Source: Macrostomum hystrix (Eukaryota > Platyhelminthes > Macrostomidae). Taken from it: DNA of 64,000 nt. Below the pieces are notes generated by a model. That model was not told the origin of the DNA, ran no database searches, and was given only the letters and a program-made list of their open reading frames with translations. The translations under genes and the position numbers were made by a program. The stretch's first letter is position 1. Every line of letters begins with the position of its first letter. Below, one piece after another: positions 14,721 through 26,420 of the stretch. The DNA lies in the NCBI GenBank assembly GCA_950097015.1, contig CATNEN010000039.1, positions 13,300,501 through 13,364,500 of the forward strand. The letters run 5' to 3'.

Positions 14721-15314
14721 ATGAACAGTTTCACAACAGTTCTGCTGCTGCTGCTACTTGCACTGTCGATTTCAACCACTGGTAAGTTGAAGCCAAGCTC
14801 TTATATTGTCTTATTGAAAGTCTCGCAATAGACAGGAGAAGAAAAAAGACACTAATTATTTTTATCTCCAGATGCAGCAACTATCTCCTCAGGTCAGCGT
14901 CGCCTAGTTCGCAGATCTAACGTAAACGCTGCTGACTACGATCCGAGCCTCACAAAGTTTACTGACGACTGTCCGAATGGCTACATTGCCTATCTGAAGT
15001 TTAACGCCAGTAAGTCCTCTGGAAGAATTTGGATCAATCACATATACTGTTTCGCCAATCGATTTCCTAATTCAATTCCAGCAACTGGCCTATTCGGCTG
15101 CGCCATCAGAACGCCGGAGATTTGCTTCGTGTTGTGCGAGATGATGCGCAGCGACAACTGGGATCCCACTAACGTGGTGTCCATTCTGGATAACAGAGAA
15201 TTCGACGGCTGGTACTGTAGGGCCCTGCCTCAATACGCCACCAGACCGTGCTTCTACAAGTCCAAGTACGAGACTCTGCTTGATGTGAGGCAGATGTACA
15301 CAAGAGATCGATAG
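14721..15314 (+). CDS. Small secreted cysteine-rich protein, copy 1
   Basis: Three exons, 14,721-14,781, 14,872-15,009 and 15,082-15,314, joined by GTAAGT donors and CCAG acceptors with matching phases, giving 143 aa. Residues 1-20 form a strong signal peptide (MNSFTTVLLLLLLALSISTT). A dibasic stretch around residue 30 (QRRLVRRS) fits a furin-type cleavage site, so the mature chain probably begins near SNVNAAD. Six cysteines follow (contexts DDCP, GCAI, ICFVLC, WYCR, RPCF), enough for three disulfides; there is no membrane segment. A TATA box precedes it and AATAAA follows the stop. I do not recognise the family: a hormone, immune, venom-like or matrix role are all possible, and none is supported. 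It lies on the opposite strand to the flanking SLC35A4 exons. Confidence 0.82.
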
Positions 15315-15381
15315 ATGTACTACTAGCCAGATTACTGCCAGAACTGTGCGGAACTGTCCGGAGGCTCTGCAGATCGACATT

Positions 15382-15387
15382 AATAAA
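15382..15387 (+). terminator. Poly(A) signal AATAAA (copy 1)
   Basis: AATAAA 68 bp after the stop codon of the secreted-protein gene. The hexamer is conserved in copy 2, although single bases next to it differ. Confidence 0.6.
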
Positions 15388-15699
15388 CAATATTAAAAAT
15401 GCAACTCGTATATGCTTTGCAATGCAGTGAAAATATTATCTCCGATTGCTGGCGTGTGCGTGTGTGTGCTTGAATTCTTTAGGGCCTAAGCATAATCGAT
15501 TAATGTCTTAACTCCAGTGAAATATATGAAATACATAATATTCTAATAACCAAATATAGTTTTGGCAATTCAACAAAATACCCTATGATAGCAGCAATGA
15601 CTGAAAACGCAAGCACTAAAACATGGCCTAAGTAATTGTGACATTTCTTGTGTATTAACTCAAATAGACGATAAATGGCTACAGATATATAGCCATATA

Positions 15700-15925
15700 G
15701 ACAAATAGATAGATAGATAGATATATAGACAAATAGATAGATAAAAAGATAGATAAATAGTTAGATAGATAGATAAATAGATAGATTCATAGATAGATAG
15801 ATAGATATATAGACAAATAGATAGATAAATAGATAAGTTAGATAGATAGATAGATAGATAAATAGATAAGATAGATAGATAGATAGATGAATAGATAGAT
15901 AGATAGATAGATAGATAGATGGATA
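15700..15925. repeat. GATA microsatellite, copy 1
   Basis: Imperfect (GATA)n of about 225 bp with TATA, CAAA and AAAT interruptions. It abuts the 3' end of the Penelope-like fragment, consistent with growth from that element's tail. Every frame reads as LSIY-type repeats; no gene. Confidence 0.95.
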
Positions 15926-16640
15926 GACGAAGGCCTCTCAGAGGTAATCCACGCACACAGTACTAGATGTTTTGAAATGCCGATTTTTTTATATATAGTA
16001 CGATGGACCAAATTTTCGGGCAAAGCTGGGCCTTCTTCGGGTCTGTATATTTAGATAATTCAAACGATATTTGAAAAATATTGTTAAAGCGATCGCTTAT
16101 ATATATGGGAGGTTAAAAACCGTATTGATTTTAAAGTTGGAATTATACATAAAAAATTATAAACGAACACGGGCACGTTAAAAATAAAACTGTCAATGCC
16201 ACGTGCAGTCAGAGTCCTGTCAAAGGTTAAAGCGAATTAATTGTTATTTATGGGGGTAGCTTGGATGGACATAGAATGTCCTTCAGAGAGCGTGAGCGTG
16301 TGTACGCTGCCACTGTGCTCAAGTCACTGGCATGGTCTGCGATGACCGAACGGATTTCGTGTACAATACGTCCAGAGTGGTCCGTATAAGGAATGACGAT
16401 GGGGACGCACGCACTGCGGTTAGTGTCAATGGAGTTCAGGCCAGCTGGGGTCTGAGTTTTCAGGAGATTAATGAGTCTGAGTTCCATTTCTCTTCTCCTG
16501 CGTTGAGTTGCCTCTCTGTGCGTCTCACATTCAGGGCTGAGGTACCAAAGACCCATGAACCGTAAGTCCAGCAGGCTGTGGTCTGTAGAGCGAAAATGTC
16601 TTGAGACCGGGGTATCTTTTGCCAGTCTAATGTCGCTCAG
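15926..16640 (-). mobile_element. 5'-truncated Penelope-like retroelement remnant (copy 1)
   Basis: On the minus strand an open frame from about 16,640 to 16,248 reads LSDIRLAKDTPVSRHFRS, then HSLLDLRF and later a basic QRRRREMELRLINLL segment and PAGLNS. This resembles the C-terminal (GIY-YIG side) end of reverse transcriptases of Penelope-like elements. Downstream lies an element-type 3' region with CCCGAAGAAGGCCC and a GTGCGTGGATTACC motif, running into (CTAT)n. The 5' part with the catalytic RT is missing. A short GATA tract also flanks the 5' side (16,637-16,658). The assignment rests on recalled family resemblance. Confidence 0.6.
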
Positions 16641-17144
16641 ATAGATAGATAGATAGATGGAATCTACATTTCTAATTCATCAGACTACATAAAAATTAGA
16701 ATTATTATATAAATGGATTCTAAGAATCAGTAATACTTAGAAATTAAGCTTGAAGAAAATTCCAAATTTTATTTCGAAGAAATTTTATTGCTCAAAGAGA
16801 TAATTACTTCGAAACTCAAATGTTTTGAAGAAAACTAGATTTCTTGGAAAACGTGCATTTTCTTTAAAGTAACACTTTTTATATTGTTAATCTATCAACT
16901 TTTGAACCGATACGAATTCGCTAATGAGGCTTATATTATATGTCCTTGTCACCAGGGTCTTCGACAAAAAACTGCTGAATATCTCGACATGCTGACTTGG
17001 ACAACTAACAAATTAGTTAATCATAAGGGGCGGATCAGAACTTCAAACAAGCTTTGATTCCGTCAATTATTTCATATTTCAGAGTAGGAAATTTCTTATA
17101 ATATTCCGTCACGGACGTGACGTGTTCTTTGACTTGGGATTTGT
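16641..17144. other. AT-rich single-copy spacer (copy 1)
   Basis: No gene recognised. AT-rich sequence repeated in copy 2 with few changes. It begins with a short GATA tract and ends where the 19-bp minisatellite begins. Confidence 0.7.
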
Positions 17145-17643
17145 GAATCAGAATGGGATGCGTGAATCAGAATGGGATCTGTGAATCAGAATGGGATGCG
17201 TGAATCAGAATTGGATGCGTGAATTAGAATGGGATTTGTGAATCAGAATTGGATTTGTGAATCAGAATGGGATTTGTGAATCAGAATGGGATCTGTGAAT
17301 CAGAATGGGATCTGTGAATCAGAATGGGATCTGTGAATCAGAATGGGATCTGTGAATCAGAATTGGATGCGTGAATTAGAATGGGATTTGTGAATCAGAA
17401 TTGGATTTGTGAATCAGAATGGGATGCGTGAATCAGAATGGGATGCGTGAATTGGAATGGGATTTGTGAATCAGAATGGGATTTGTGAATCAGAATGGGA
17501 TCTGTGAATCAGAATGGGATCTGTGAATCAGAATGGGATCTGTGAATCAGAATGGGATCTGTGAATCAGAATGGGATCTAATTAAATCAGAATGGGATCT
17601 GTGCATCAGAATGGGATGCGTGAATCAGAATGGGATCTGTGGA
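17145..17643. repeat. 19-bp minisatellite, copy 1
   Basis: Unit GTGAATCAGAATGGGATCT with TTT and TGC variants of the last bases, about 26 copies. Closely related units occur in SLC35A4 intron 2 (29,690-30,130). Confidence 0.96.
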
Positions 17644-18200
17644 CCGGATTATGATTATGTGTAATTATCTGAGTCTGCAATTAGCCTTACAATGAAATCG
17701 TCTGGGAATTAGATTGCTACCTGAAAACATGTAAGAAGAAAAGTATTTTTATGTACGATATAAGTTCCATTTCGGCGGTTTGCGCACTCGCTACTGTAAG
17801 TAGTGACAAGAAGCTAATGAAAAAATCCAGGTTTTGAATGAAATAAAAGCATGCATAAATATTCATTTTGATATATTTTTCTTTAAAAAACTGATGCTTA
17901 TCGAACAAATGGCAAATAGAGACAAACAAATAAAAACAAGGTTTGATATCTAGGAAGCCACAGCTGAGCATTATGACAGATAAGAGATTAGCGAAAACTA
18001 AATGTTTAATATTCGATTGCCATCTATATAAGGCAGACTTCAACCACAAAAACAAATTGTGCACACAAAGTAGGTCAAAGTTTCGAAAGCAACATATACA
18101 ATAAAAGGGCAAAACAAAATACTATATAACTCTGCTACATTTATAACAAAAAGTCTGTTTATTACTCGATGCAAGCCTAACAGTAAATACACGTCAAATA
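17644..18200. other. AT-rich single-copy spacer (copy 1)
   Basis: Single-copy sequence between two arrays, repeated at 25,859-26,420. A minus-strand open frame of about 130 codons (17,717-18,112) is rich in F, L and I with no recognisable domain. In copy 2 only the last 84 codons stay open, so I do not call it a gene. Confidence 0.6.
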
Positions 18201-19910
18201 TGTGACCAATGTCTAACAGGTGATCAGTGTCTAACAGGTGATCAGTGTCTAACAGGTGATCAGTGTCTAACAGGTGATCAGTGTCTAACAGGTGATCAGC
18301 GTCTAACAGGTGATCAGTGTCTAACAAGTGATCAGTGTCTAACAGGTGATCAGTGTCTAACAGGTGATTAATGTCTAAAAGGTGATCAGTGTCTAACACG
18401 TTGCGTCTGTCTAACAGGTGATCAGTGTCTAACACGTTGCGTCTGTCTAACAGGTGATCAGTGTCTAACACGTTGCGTCCGTCTAACAGGTGATCAGTGC
18501 CTTACACGTTGTGTCTGTCTAACAGGTGATCAGTGTCTAACACGTTGCGTCTGTCTAACAGGTGATCAGTGTCTAACACGTTGCGTCTGTCTAACAGGTG
18601 ATCAGTGTCTAACACGTTGCGTCTGTCTAACAGGTGATCAGTTTCTAACAGGTGATCAGTGTCTAACAGGTGATCAGTGTCTAACAGGTGATCAGTGTCT
18701 AACAGGTGATCAGTATCTAACAGGTGATCAGTGTCTAACAGGTGATCAATGTCTAACAGGTGATCAGTGTCTAACAGGTGATCAGTGTCTAACACGTTGC
18801 GTCTGTCTAACAGGTGATTAGTGCCTAACAGGTGATCAATGTCTAACAGGTGATCAATGTCTAACACGTTGCGTCTGTCTAACAGGTGATCAGTGTCTAA
18901 CAGGTGATCAGTGTCTAACAAGTGATCAGTGTCTAACAGGTGATCAGTGTCTAACAGGTGATCAGTGTCTAACAGGTGATCAGTGTCTAACAGGTGATCA
19001 ATGTCTAACACGTTGCGTCTGTCTAACAGGTGATCAGTGTCTAACACGTTGCGTCTGTCTAACAGGTGATCAGTGCCTGACACGTTGTGTCTGTCTAACA
19101 GGTGATCAGTGTCTAACACGTTGCGTCTGTCTAACAGGTGATCAGTGCCTTACACGTTGTGTCTGTCTAACAGGTGATCAGTGTCTAACACGTTGCGTCT
19201 GTCTAACAGGTGATCAGTGTCTAACAGGTAATCAGTGTCTAACAGGTGATCAGTGTCTAACATGTGATCAATGTCTTACAGGTGATCAATGTCTAAAAGG
19301 TGATCAATGTCTAACAGGTAATCAGTGTCTAAGGGGTGATCAATATATCCAGCAGGTCATTAATGTCTAACAGGTGATCAGTGTCTAACAGGTGATCAGT
19401 GTCTAACAGGTCATCAGTGTCTAACAGGTGATCAGTGTCTAACAGGTGATCAGTGTCTAACAGGTGATCAGTGTCTAACAGGTGATCAGTGTCTAACAGG
19501 TGATCAGTGTCTAACAGGTGATCAGTGTCTAACAGGTGATCAGTGTCTAACAGGTGATCAGTGTCTAACAAGTGATCAGTGTCTAACAGGTGATCAATAT
19601 CTAACAGGTGATCTATATGTCTAACATGTGATCAATGTCTAACAGATGATCAGTGTCTAACAGGTGATCAGTGTCTAACAGGTGATCAGTGTCTAACAGG
19701 TCATCAGTGTCTAACAGGTGATCAGTGTCTAACAGGTCATCAGTGTGTAACAGGTGATCTATATCTAACAGGTGAACAATGTCTACCATGTGATCAATGT
19801 CTAACAGGTGATCAATGTCTAACAGGTAATCAGTGTCTAAGGGGTGATCAATATATCCAGCGGGTGATTAATGTCTAACAGGTGAACAATATCTAACAGG
19901 TTGTAGCCTA
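18201..19910. repeat. 18-bp minisatellite, block 2
   Basis: Same family as 1-12,040, about 95 units. It is rich in the 36-bp dimer that alternates the basic unit with ACACGTTGCGTCTGTCTA. Its right end, with AGGGGTGATCAATATATCC and AACAGGTTGTAGCCTAAC, matches the right ends of the other two blocks. Confidence 0.97.
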
Positions 19911-20368
19911 ACAAGCAATTAAATTGTCAACAAAGGTTTACAAAGTTATAATTTTCCAACAATTGCACTTTAATCATCTAAGCTTAACGTGTACTTGTTT
20001 GTTTTTTCAAAACAAGAGAAAAAAATGTGTTTATGTTATGAAAACGTTTTGAAAACTAAAGAAGCGTGTAATGTTAACAATTGAAAATACATAGGCAACA
20101 TATTCTGATGTTGGACAATAATACTATAAATTAAAAGAATTTTTTGAGAACCTTAAAACCCTTTTGTACAATCGATACTATACAAAAGTGGAAGCAGATT
20201 AAAAATTAAAAAAAATTGAATACTTTTGTGAAGCATATAGTGCAAAGCAACAAGTTCTAAAATGATAAATAAATAAGGAAGCGGATCCGCATATACTACT
20301 GACCAAACTGACCAAGAAACTTTCTTGTAAACTTGTAAACTTACATTGCACGATCTGGTCCATTAGTG

Positions 20369-20557
20369 TCAAAGATTGTACATGTATTGCGCAATCACTA
20401 CAAACACCAGTGAAAGAAAAAAATAAACATTTAGCTGCAAATGAAAGATGAGAACTGATAATATTGTTGTGAGTACCATAGCAGACGACACTAGGAATAA
20501 TTTACTGATGTTGGAGGCGAACTTCATGATAACACCCATGATCATACCGCCGATGGC
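20369..20557 (-). CDS. Orphan/alternative terminal exon of SLC35A4-like transporter (copy 2)
   Basis: A 189-bp minus-strand exon with intact TTTCACAG acceptor and TGA stop at 20,369-20,371. The 62 encoded residues are the same as in the exon at 27,963-28,151. No copy of exons 1-3 is present nearby. It lies about 8.7 kb downstream of exon 3 and could be spliced to it, or be a non-functional duplicate. Confidence 0.82.
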   Translation of the reverse strand, partial: AIGGMIMGVIMKFASNISKLFLVSSAMVLTTILSVLIFHLQLNVYFFLSLVFVVIAQYMYNL

Positions 20558-20585
20558 CTGTGAAACGGCGAATGCGAAATTGACT

Positions 20586-21291
20586 ATAATCTACCTGATT
20601 TATCTACTAGAATCTAACAGATTCATCTACTAGAATCTACTAGGATTATCTACTAGAATCTAACAGATTCATCTACTAGAATCTACTAGGATTATCTACT
20701 AGAATCTACTAGGATTATCTACTAGAATCTACTAGGATTATCTACTAGAATCTACTAGGATTATCTACTAGAATCTACCTATCTACTTCTATTATTTATT
20801 ATTTATTATTTATTATTTATTTACTAGAATCTATCCGATTTTTCTACTAGAATCTACCAGATTTATTTACTAGAATCTACCAGATTTATTTACTAGAATC
20901 TACCAGATTTATCTACTAGAGTCTACCAGCATTATGTACTAGAATCTACCAGATTTGTCTACTAGAGTCTACCAGCATTATCTACTAGAATCTACCAGAT
21001 TTATTTACTAGAATCTACCAGATTTATCTACTAGAGTCTACCAGCATTATGTACTAGAATCTACCAGATTTGTCTACTAGAGTCTTCCAGCATTATGTAC
21101 TAGAATCTACCAGATTTATCTACTAGAATCTACCAGCATTATCTACTAGAATCTACCAGATTTATTTACTAGAATCTAACAGATTTATCTACTAGAGTCT
21201 ACCAGCATTATGTACTAGAATCTACCAGATTTGTCTACTAGAATCTTCCAGATATATCTACTAGAATCTACCAGATTTATCTACTAGAATC
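20586..21291. repeat. 23-bp minisatellite, copy 2
   Basis: Same family as 12,731-14,059 but about half as long. It includes the shared ATTATTTATT break near 20,790-20,820. Confidence 0.95.
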
Positions 21292-21758
21292 AACTTCGAA
21301 ATGCTCAGATTCTGGCATTTCGACTTTGCTATATTCGAAATTGATTCAATAATACTCGTAGATGTTGTATTTTAAATTAATATTCTGCTTCCTGGAAATC
21401 GATACAATTTTGGAGTAATTTTATGGTATGTAGCTTAAACGGTGTGTTATTCACTCAATCGTGAATAATAATTCGGCATGTTCACATGTAGTGCAATTGA
21501 CACAAGCGAGCCCCAACGCCGAGCACAGCTCAGCGTGTATTTAGCGCTAACAAATATACGGGCACGCTCTAAGTCTCACAAGACCTTTGAGGACTGTAAC
21601 ATTTGTGGGCAATAACAGCAGTCTATGGTAACAAGACAATAAGCGCACATCACCGAGCATAGCTACCTACATGCATACGAATAGCTAAAAAACAATTAGC
21701 TAACAAATATCTTACACACACACTCAGCATTTGGCCAGTCAGGAGAGACGGAGTCGGT

Positions 21759-21790
21759 CACGTGATCAGCCCCGAACGGAAATATAAATA
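21759..21790 (+). promoter_or_regulatory. Candidate core promoter: CACGTG E-box and TATA box (copy 2)
   Basis: CACGTG at 21,759-21,764 and TATAAATA at 21,783-21,790, exactly 7,232 bp from the copy-1 motifs. Both are preserved unchanged, so both gene copies probably retain the same core promoter. Confidence 0.6.
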
Positions 21791-21952
21791 TCGACGCCGG
21801 TTAGCCTGCTAAATCACGCGCCTGCTGTGGGAATCCTTCTTCAGGACAGAGAAACGCCCAATTCTTATTATTTTGCTTCAGACGCTCAAGACTTTTAGTT
21901 GCTTTCAGACCAGACCTGTCAGCAGCGGAGAAACAGACAACAGGCAAAGAAT

Positions 21953-22546
21953 ATGAACAGTTTCACAACAGTTCTGCTGCTGCTGCTACTTGCACTGTCG
22001 ATTTCAACCACTGGTAAGTTGAAGCCAAGCTCTTATATTGTCTTATTGAAAGTCTCGCAATAGACAGGAGAAGAAAAAAGACACTAATTATTTTTATCTC
22101 CAGATGCAGCAACTATCTCCTCAGGTCAGCGTCGCCTAGTTCGCAGATCTAACGTAAACGCTGCTCACTACGATCCGAGCCTCACAAAGTTTACTGACGA
22201 CTGTCCGAATGGCTACATTGCCTATCTGAAGTTTAACGCCAGTAAGTCCTCTGGAAGAATTTGGATCAATCACATATACTGTTTCGCCAATCGATTTCCT
22301 AATTCAATTCCAGCAACTGGCCTATTCGGCTGCGCCATCAGAACGCCGGAGATTTGCTTCGTGTTGTGCGAGATGATGCGCAGCGACAACTGGGATCCCA
22401 CTAACGTGGTGTCCATTCTGGATAACAGAGAATTCGACGGCTGGTACTGTAGGGCCCTGCCTCAATACGCCACCAGACCGTGCTTCTACAAGTCCAAGTA
22501 CGAGACTCTGCTTGATGTGAGGCAGATGTACACAAGAGATCGATAG
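21953..22546 (+). CDS. Small secreted cysteine-rich protein, copy 2
   Basis: Duplicate of the gene at 14,721-15,314. Exons 21,953-22,013, 22,104-22,241 and 22,314-22,546 have identical splice sites and encode 143 aa. The signal peptide, the dibasic site and all six cysteines are preserved. The one coding change I see is GAC to CAC in exon 2 (Asp to His) in the NVNAA-D/H-YDPS stretch, just after the predicted propeptide cleavage. Both copies look functional. Function is unknown; see copy 1. Confidence 0.82.
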
Positions 22547-22613
22547 ATGTACTACTAGCCAGATTACTGCCAGAACTGTGCGGAACTGTCCGGAGGCTCT
22601 GCAGATGGACATT

Positions 22614-22619
22614 AATAAA
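22614..22619 (+). terminator. Poly(A) signal AATAAA (copy 2)
   Basis: AATAAA 68 bp downstream of the stop codon, as in copy 1. Confidence 0.6.
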
Positions 22620-22931
22620 CAATAGTAAAAATGCAACTGGTATATGCTTTGCAATGCAGTGAAAATATTATCTCCGATTGCTGGCGTGTGCGTGTGTGTG
22701 CTTGAATTCTTTAGGGCCTAAGCATAATCGATTAATGTCTTAACTCCAGTGAAATATATGAAATACATAATATTCTAATACCCAAATATAGTTTTGGCAA
22801 TTCAACAAAATACCCTATGATAGCAGCAATGACTGAAAACGCAAGCACTAAAACATGGCCTAAGTAATTGTGACATTTCTTGTGTATTAACTCAAATAGA
22901 CGATAAATGGCTACAGATATATAGCCATATA

Positions 22932-23102
22932 GACAAATAGATAGATAGATAGATATATAGACAAATAGATAGATAAAAAGATAGATAAATAGTTAGATAG
23001 ATAGATAAATAGATAGATTCATAGATAGATAGATAGATATATAGACAAATAGATAGATAAATAGATAAGTTAGATAGATAGATAGATAGATAAATAGATA
23101 AG

Positions 23103-23133
<31 letters not shown>

Positions 23134-23154
23134 GATAGATAGATAGATAGATGA

Positions 23155-23217
<63 letters not shown>

Positions 23218-23318
23218 GATAGATAGATAGATAGATGAATAGATAGATAGATAGATAGATAGATGAATAGATAGATGAATAGATAAATAGATAGATAGAT
23301 AGATAGATAGATAGATGA

Positions 23319-23356
<38 letters not shown>

Positions 23357-23530
23357 GAATAGATAGATAGATAGATAGATAGATGAATAGATAGATAGAT
23401 AGATAGATGAATAGATAGATAGATGAATAGATAGATAGATGAATAGATAGATAGATAGATAGATAGATGAATAGATAGATAGATGAATAGATAGATAGAT
23501 GAATAGATAGATAGATAGATAGATAGATGA

Positions 23531-23572
<42 letters not shown>

Positions 23573-23574
23573 GA

Positions 23575-23608
<34 letters not shown>

Positions 23609-23610
23609 GA

Positions 23611-23664
<54 letters not shown>

Positions 23665-23666
23665 GA

Positions 23667-23704
<38 letters not shown>

Positions 23705-23745
23705 GAATAGATAGATAGATAGATAGATAGATAGATGGATAGACG
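22932..23745. repeat. GATA microsatellite, copy 2 (expanded)
   Basis: About 0.8 kb of (GATA)n with regularly spaced GAATA interruptions, against about 0.23 kb at the same place in copy 1. The first ~170 bp match copy 1, so the extra ~590 bp arose after the duplication. The interruptions recur in blocks, suggesting block expansion rather than single-unit slippage only. Confidence 0.96.
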
Positions 23746-24458
23746 AAGGCCTCTCAGAGGTAATCCACGCACACAGTACTAGATGTTTTGAAATGCCGAT
23801 TTTTTTATATATAGTACGATGGACCAAATTTTCGGCCAAAGCTGGGCCTTCTTCGGGTCTGTATATTTAGATAATTCAAACGATATTTGAAAAATATTGT
23901 TAAAGCGATCGCTTATATATATGGGAGGTTAAAAACCGTATTGATTTTAAAGTTTGAATTATACATAAAAAATTATAAACGAACACGGGCACGTTAAAAA
24001 TAAAACTGTCAATGCCACGTGCAGTCAGAGTCCTGTCAAAGGTTAAAGCGAATTAATTGTTATTTATGGGGGTAGCTTGGATGGACATAGAATGTCCTTC
24101 AGAGAGCGTGAGCGTGTGTACGCTGCCACTGTGCTCAAGTCACTGGCATGGTCTGCGATGACCGAACGGATTTCGTGTACAATACGTCCAGAGTGGTCCG
24201 TATAAGGAATGACGATGGGGACGCACGCACTGCGGTTAGTGTCAATGGAGTTCAGGCCAGCTGGGGTCTGAGTTTTCAGGAGATTAATGAGTCTGAGTTC
24301 CATTTCTCTTCTCCTGCGTTGAGTTGCCTCTCTGTGCGTCTCACATTCAGGGCTGAGGTACCAAAGACCCATGAACCGTAAGTCCAGCAGGCTGTGGTCT
24401 GTAGAGCGAAAATGTCTTGAGACCGGGGTATCTTTTGCCAGTCTAATGTCGCTCAGAT
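23746..24458 (-). mobile_element. 5'-truncated Penelope-like retroelement remnant (copy 2)
   Basis: Duplicate of the remnant at 15,926-16,640, with the same minus-strand open frame (24,064 to about 24,458) and the same 3' region running into the GATA/CTAT tract. It was carried by the segmental duplication and is not an independent insertion. Confidence 0.6.
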
Positions 24459-24474
24459 AGATAGATAGATAGAT

Positions 24475-24949
24475 ACATGGAATCTACATTTCTAATTCAT
24501 CAGACTACATAAAAATTAGAATTATTATATAAATGGATTCTAAGAATCAGTAATACTTAGAAATTAAGCTTGAAGAAAATTCCAAATTTTATTTCGAAGA
24601 AATTTTATTGCTCAAAGAGATAATTACTTCGAAACTCAAATGTTTTGAAGAAAACTAGATTTCTTGGAAAACGTGCACTTTCTTTAAAGTAACACTTTTT
24701 ATATTGTTAATCTATCAACTTTTGAACCGATACGAATTCGCTAATGAGGCTTATTTTATGTCCTTGTCACCAGGGTCTTCGACAAAAAACTGCTGAATAT
24801 CTCGACATGCTGACTTGGACAACTAACAAATTAGTTAATCATAAGGGGCGGATCAGAACTTCAAACAAGCTTTGATTCCGTCAATTATTTCATATTTCAG
24901 AGTAGGAAATTTCTTATAATATTCCGTCACGGACGTGACGTGTTCTTTG
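24475..24949. other. AT-rich single-copy spacer (copy 2)
   Basis: Counterpart of 16,641-17,144. No gene seen. Confidence 0.7.
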
Positions 24950-25858
24950 ACTTGGGATTTGTGAATCAGAATGGGATGCGTGAATCAGAATGGGATGCGT
25001 GAATTAGAATGGGATTTGTGAATCAAAATGGGATTTGTGAATCAGAATGGGATCTGTGAATCAGAATGGGATGCGTGAATCAGAATGGGATGCGTGAAAC
25101 AGAATGGGATGCGTGAATCAGAATGGGATGCGTGAAACAGAATGGGATGCGTGAATCAGAATAAGATCTGTGAATCAGAATGGGATCTTTAAATCAGAAT
25201 GGGATGCGTGAATTAGAATGTGATTTGTAAATTAGAATGGGATCTGTGAATCAGAATAGGATGCGCGAATTAGAATGGGATTTGTGAATCAGAATGATAT
25301 TTGTGAATCAGAATGGGATCTGTGAATCAGAATGGGATCTGTGAATCAGAATGGGATCTGTGAATCAGAATTGGATGCGTGAATCAGAATGAAATCTGTG
25401 AATCAGAGTGAGATCTGTGAATCAGAATGGAATGCATGAATCAGAATGGGATGCGTGAAACAGAATGGGATGCGTGAAACAGAATGGGATGCGTGAATCA
25501 GAATGAGATCTGTGAATCAGAATGGGATCTGTGAAACAGAATGGGATGCGTGAATCAGAATAAGATCTGTGAATCAGAATGGGATCTTTAAATCAGAATG
25601 GGATGCGTGAATTAGAATGAGATTTGTAAATTAGAATGGGATCTGTGAATCAGAATGGGATGCGTGAATTAGAATGGGATCTGTGAATCAGAATGGGATG
25701 CGTGAATTAGAATGGGATCTGTGAATCAGAATGGGATTTGTGAATCAGAATGGGATCTGTGAATCAGAATGGGATCTGTGAATCAGAATGGGATCTGTGA
25801 ATCAGAATGGGATCTGTGAATCAGAATGGGATCTGTGAATCAGAATGGGATTTGTGGA
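24950..25858. repeat. 19-bp minisatellite, copy 2
   Basis: Same GTGAATCAGAATGGGATCT family as 17,145-17,643 but nearly twice as long, with additional variants (GTGAAACAGAATGGGATGC, TTTAAATCAG). Its internal blocks appear duplicated. Confidence 0.96.
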
Positions 25859-26420
25859 CCGGATTATGATTGTATGTGTAATTATCTGAGTCTGCAATTA
25901 GCCTTACAATGAAATCGTCTGGGAATTAGATTGCTACCTGAAAACATGTAAGAAGAAAAGTATTTTTATGTACGATATAAGTTCCATTTCGGCGGTTTGC
26001 GCACTCGCTACTGTAAGTAGTGACAAGAAGCTAATGAAAAAATCCAGGTTTTGAATGAAATAAAAGCATGCATAAATATTCATTTTGATATATTTTTCTT
26101 TAAAAAACTGATGCTTATCGAACAAATGGCAAATAGAGACAAACAAATAAAAACAAGGTTTGATATCTAGGAAGCCACAGCTGAGCATTATGACAGATAA
26201 GAGATTAGCGAAAACGAAATGTTTAATATTCGATTGCCATCTTTATAAGGCAGACTTCAACCACAAAAACAAATTGTGCACACAAAGTAGGTCAAAGTTT
26301 CGAAAGCAACATATACAATAAAAAGGCAAAACAAAATACTATATAACTCTGCTACATTTATAACAAAAAGTCTGTTTATTACTCGATGCAAGCCTAACAG
26401 TAAATACACGTCAAATATGT
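25859..26420. other. AT-rich single-copy spacer (copy 2)
   Basis: Counterpart of 17,644-18,200, almost identical. No gene recognised. Confidence 0.6.

Larger units (their letters stand above)
12041..19910. repeat. Segmental tandem duplication, copy 1
   Basis: Long duplicated block. In order: SLC35A4 terminal exon with flanks, 23-bp minisatellite, secreted-protein gene, GATA tract, Penelope-like fragment, unique spacer, 19-bp minisatellite, unique spacer, 18-bp minisatellite. The single-copy parts match copy 2 almost base for base, with only scattered substitutions. The arrays differ in length between copies (23-bp array about 1.3 versus 0.7 kb; GATA about 0.23 versus 0.8 kb; 19-bp array about 0.5 versus 0.9 kb). 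The two secreted genes are exactly 7,232 bp apart. Confidence 0.95.

Noticed and set aside
17717-18112. Minus-strand 131-codon open frame rich in F/L/I
   Set aside because: AT-rich low-complexity hydrophobic sequence with no domain; the copy-2 version is truncated.
20448-20633. Plus-strand 61-codon frame opposite the orphan SLC35A4 exon
   Set aside because: The minus-strand reading matches the SLC35A4 C-terminus with acceptor and stop; the plus frame ends in the 23-bp repeat.
15660-23839. LSIY-type open frames in the GATA tracts
   Set aside because: Pure microsatellite translation.
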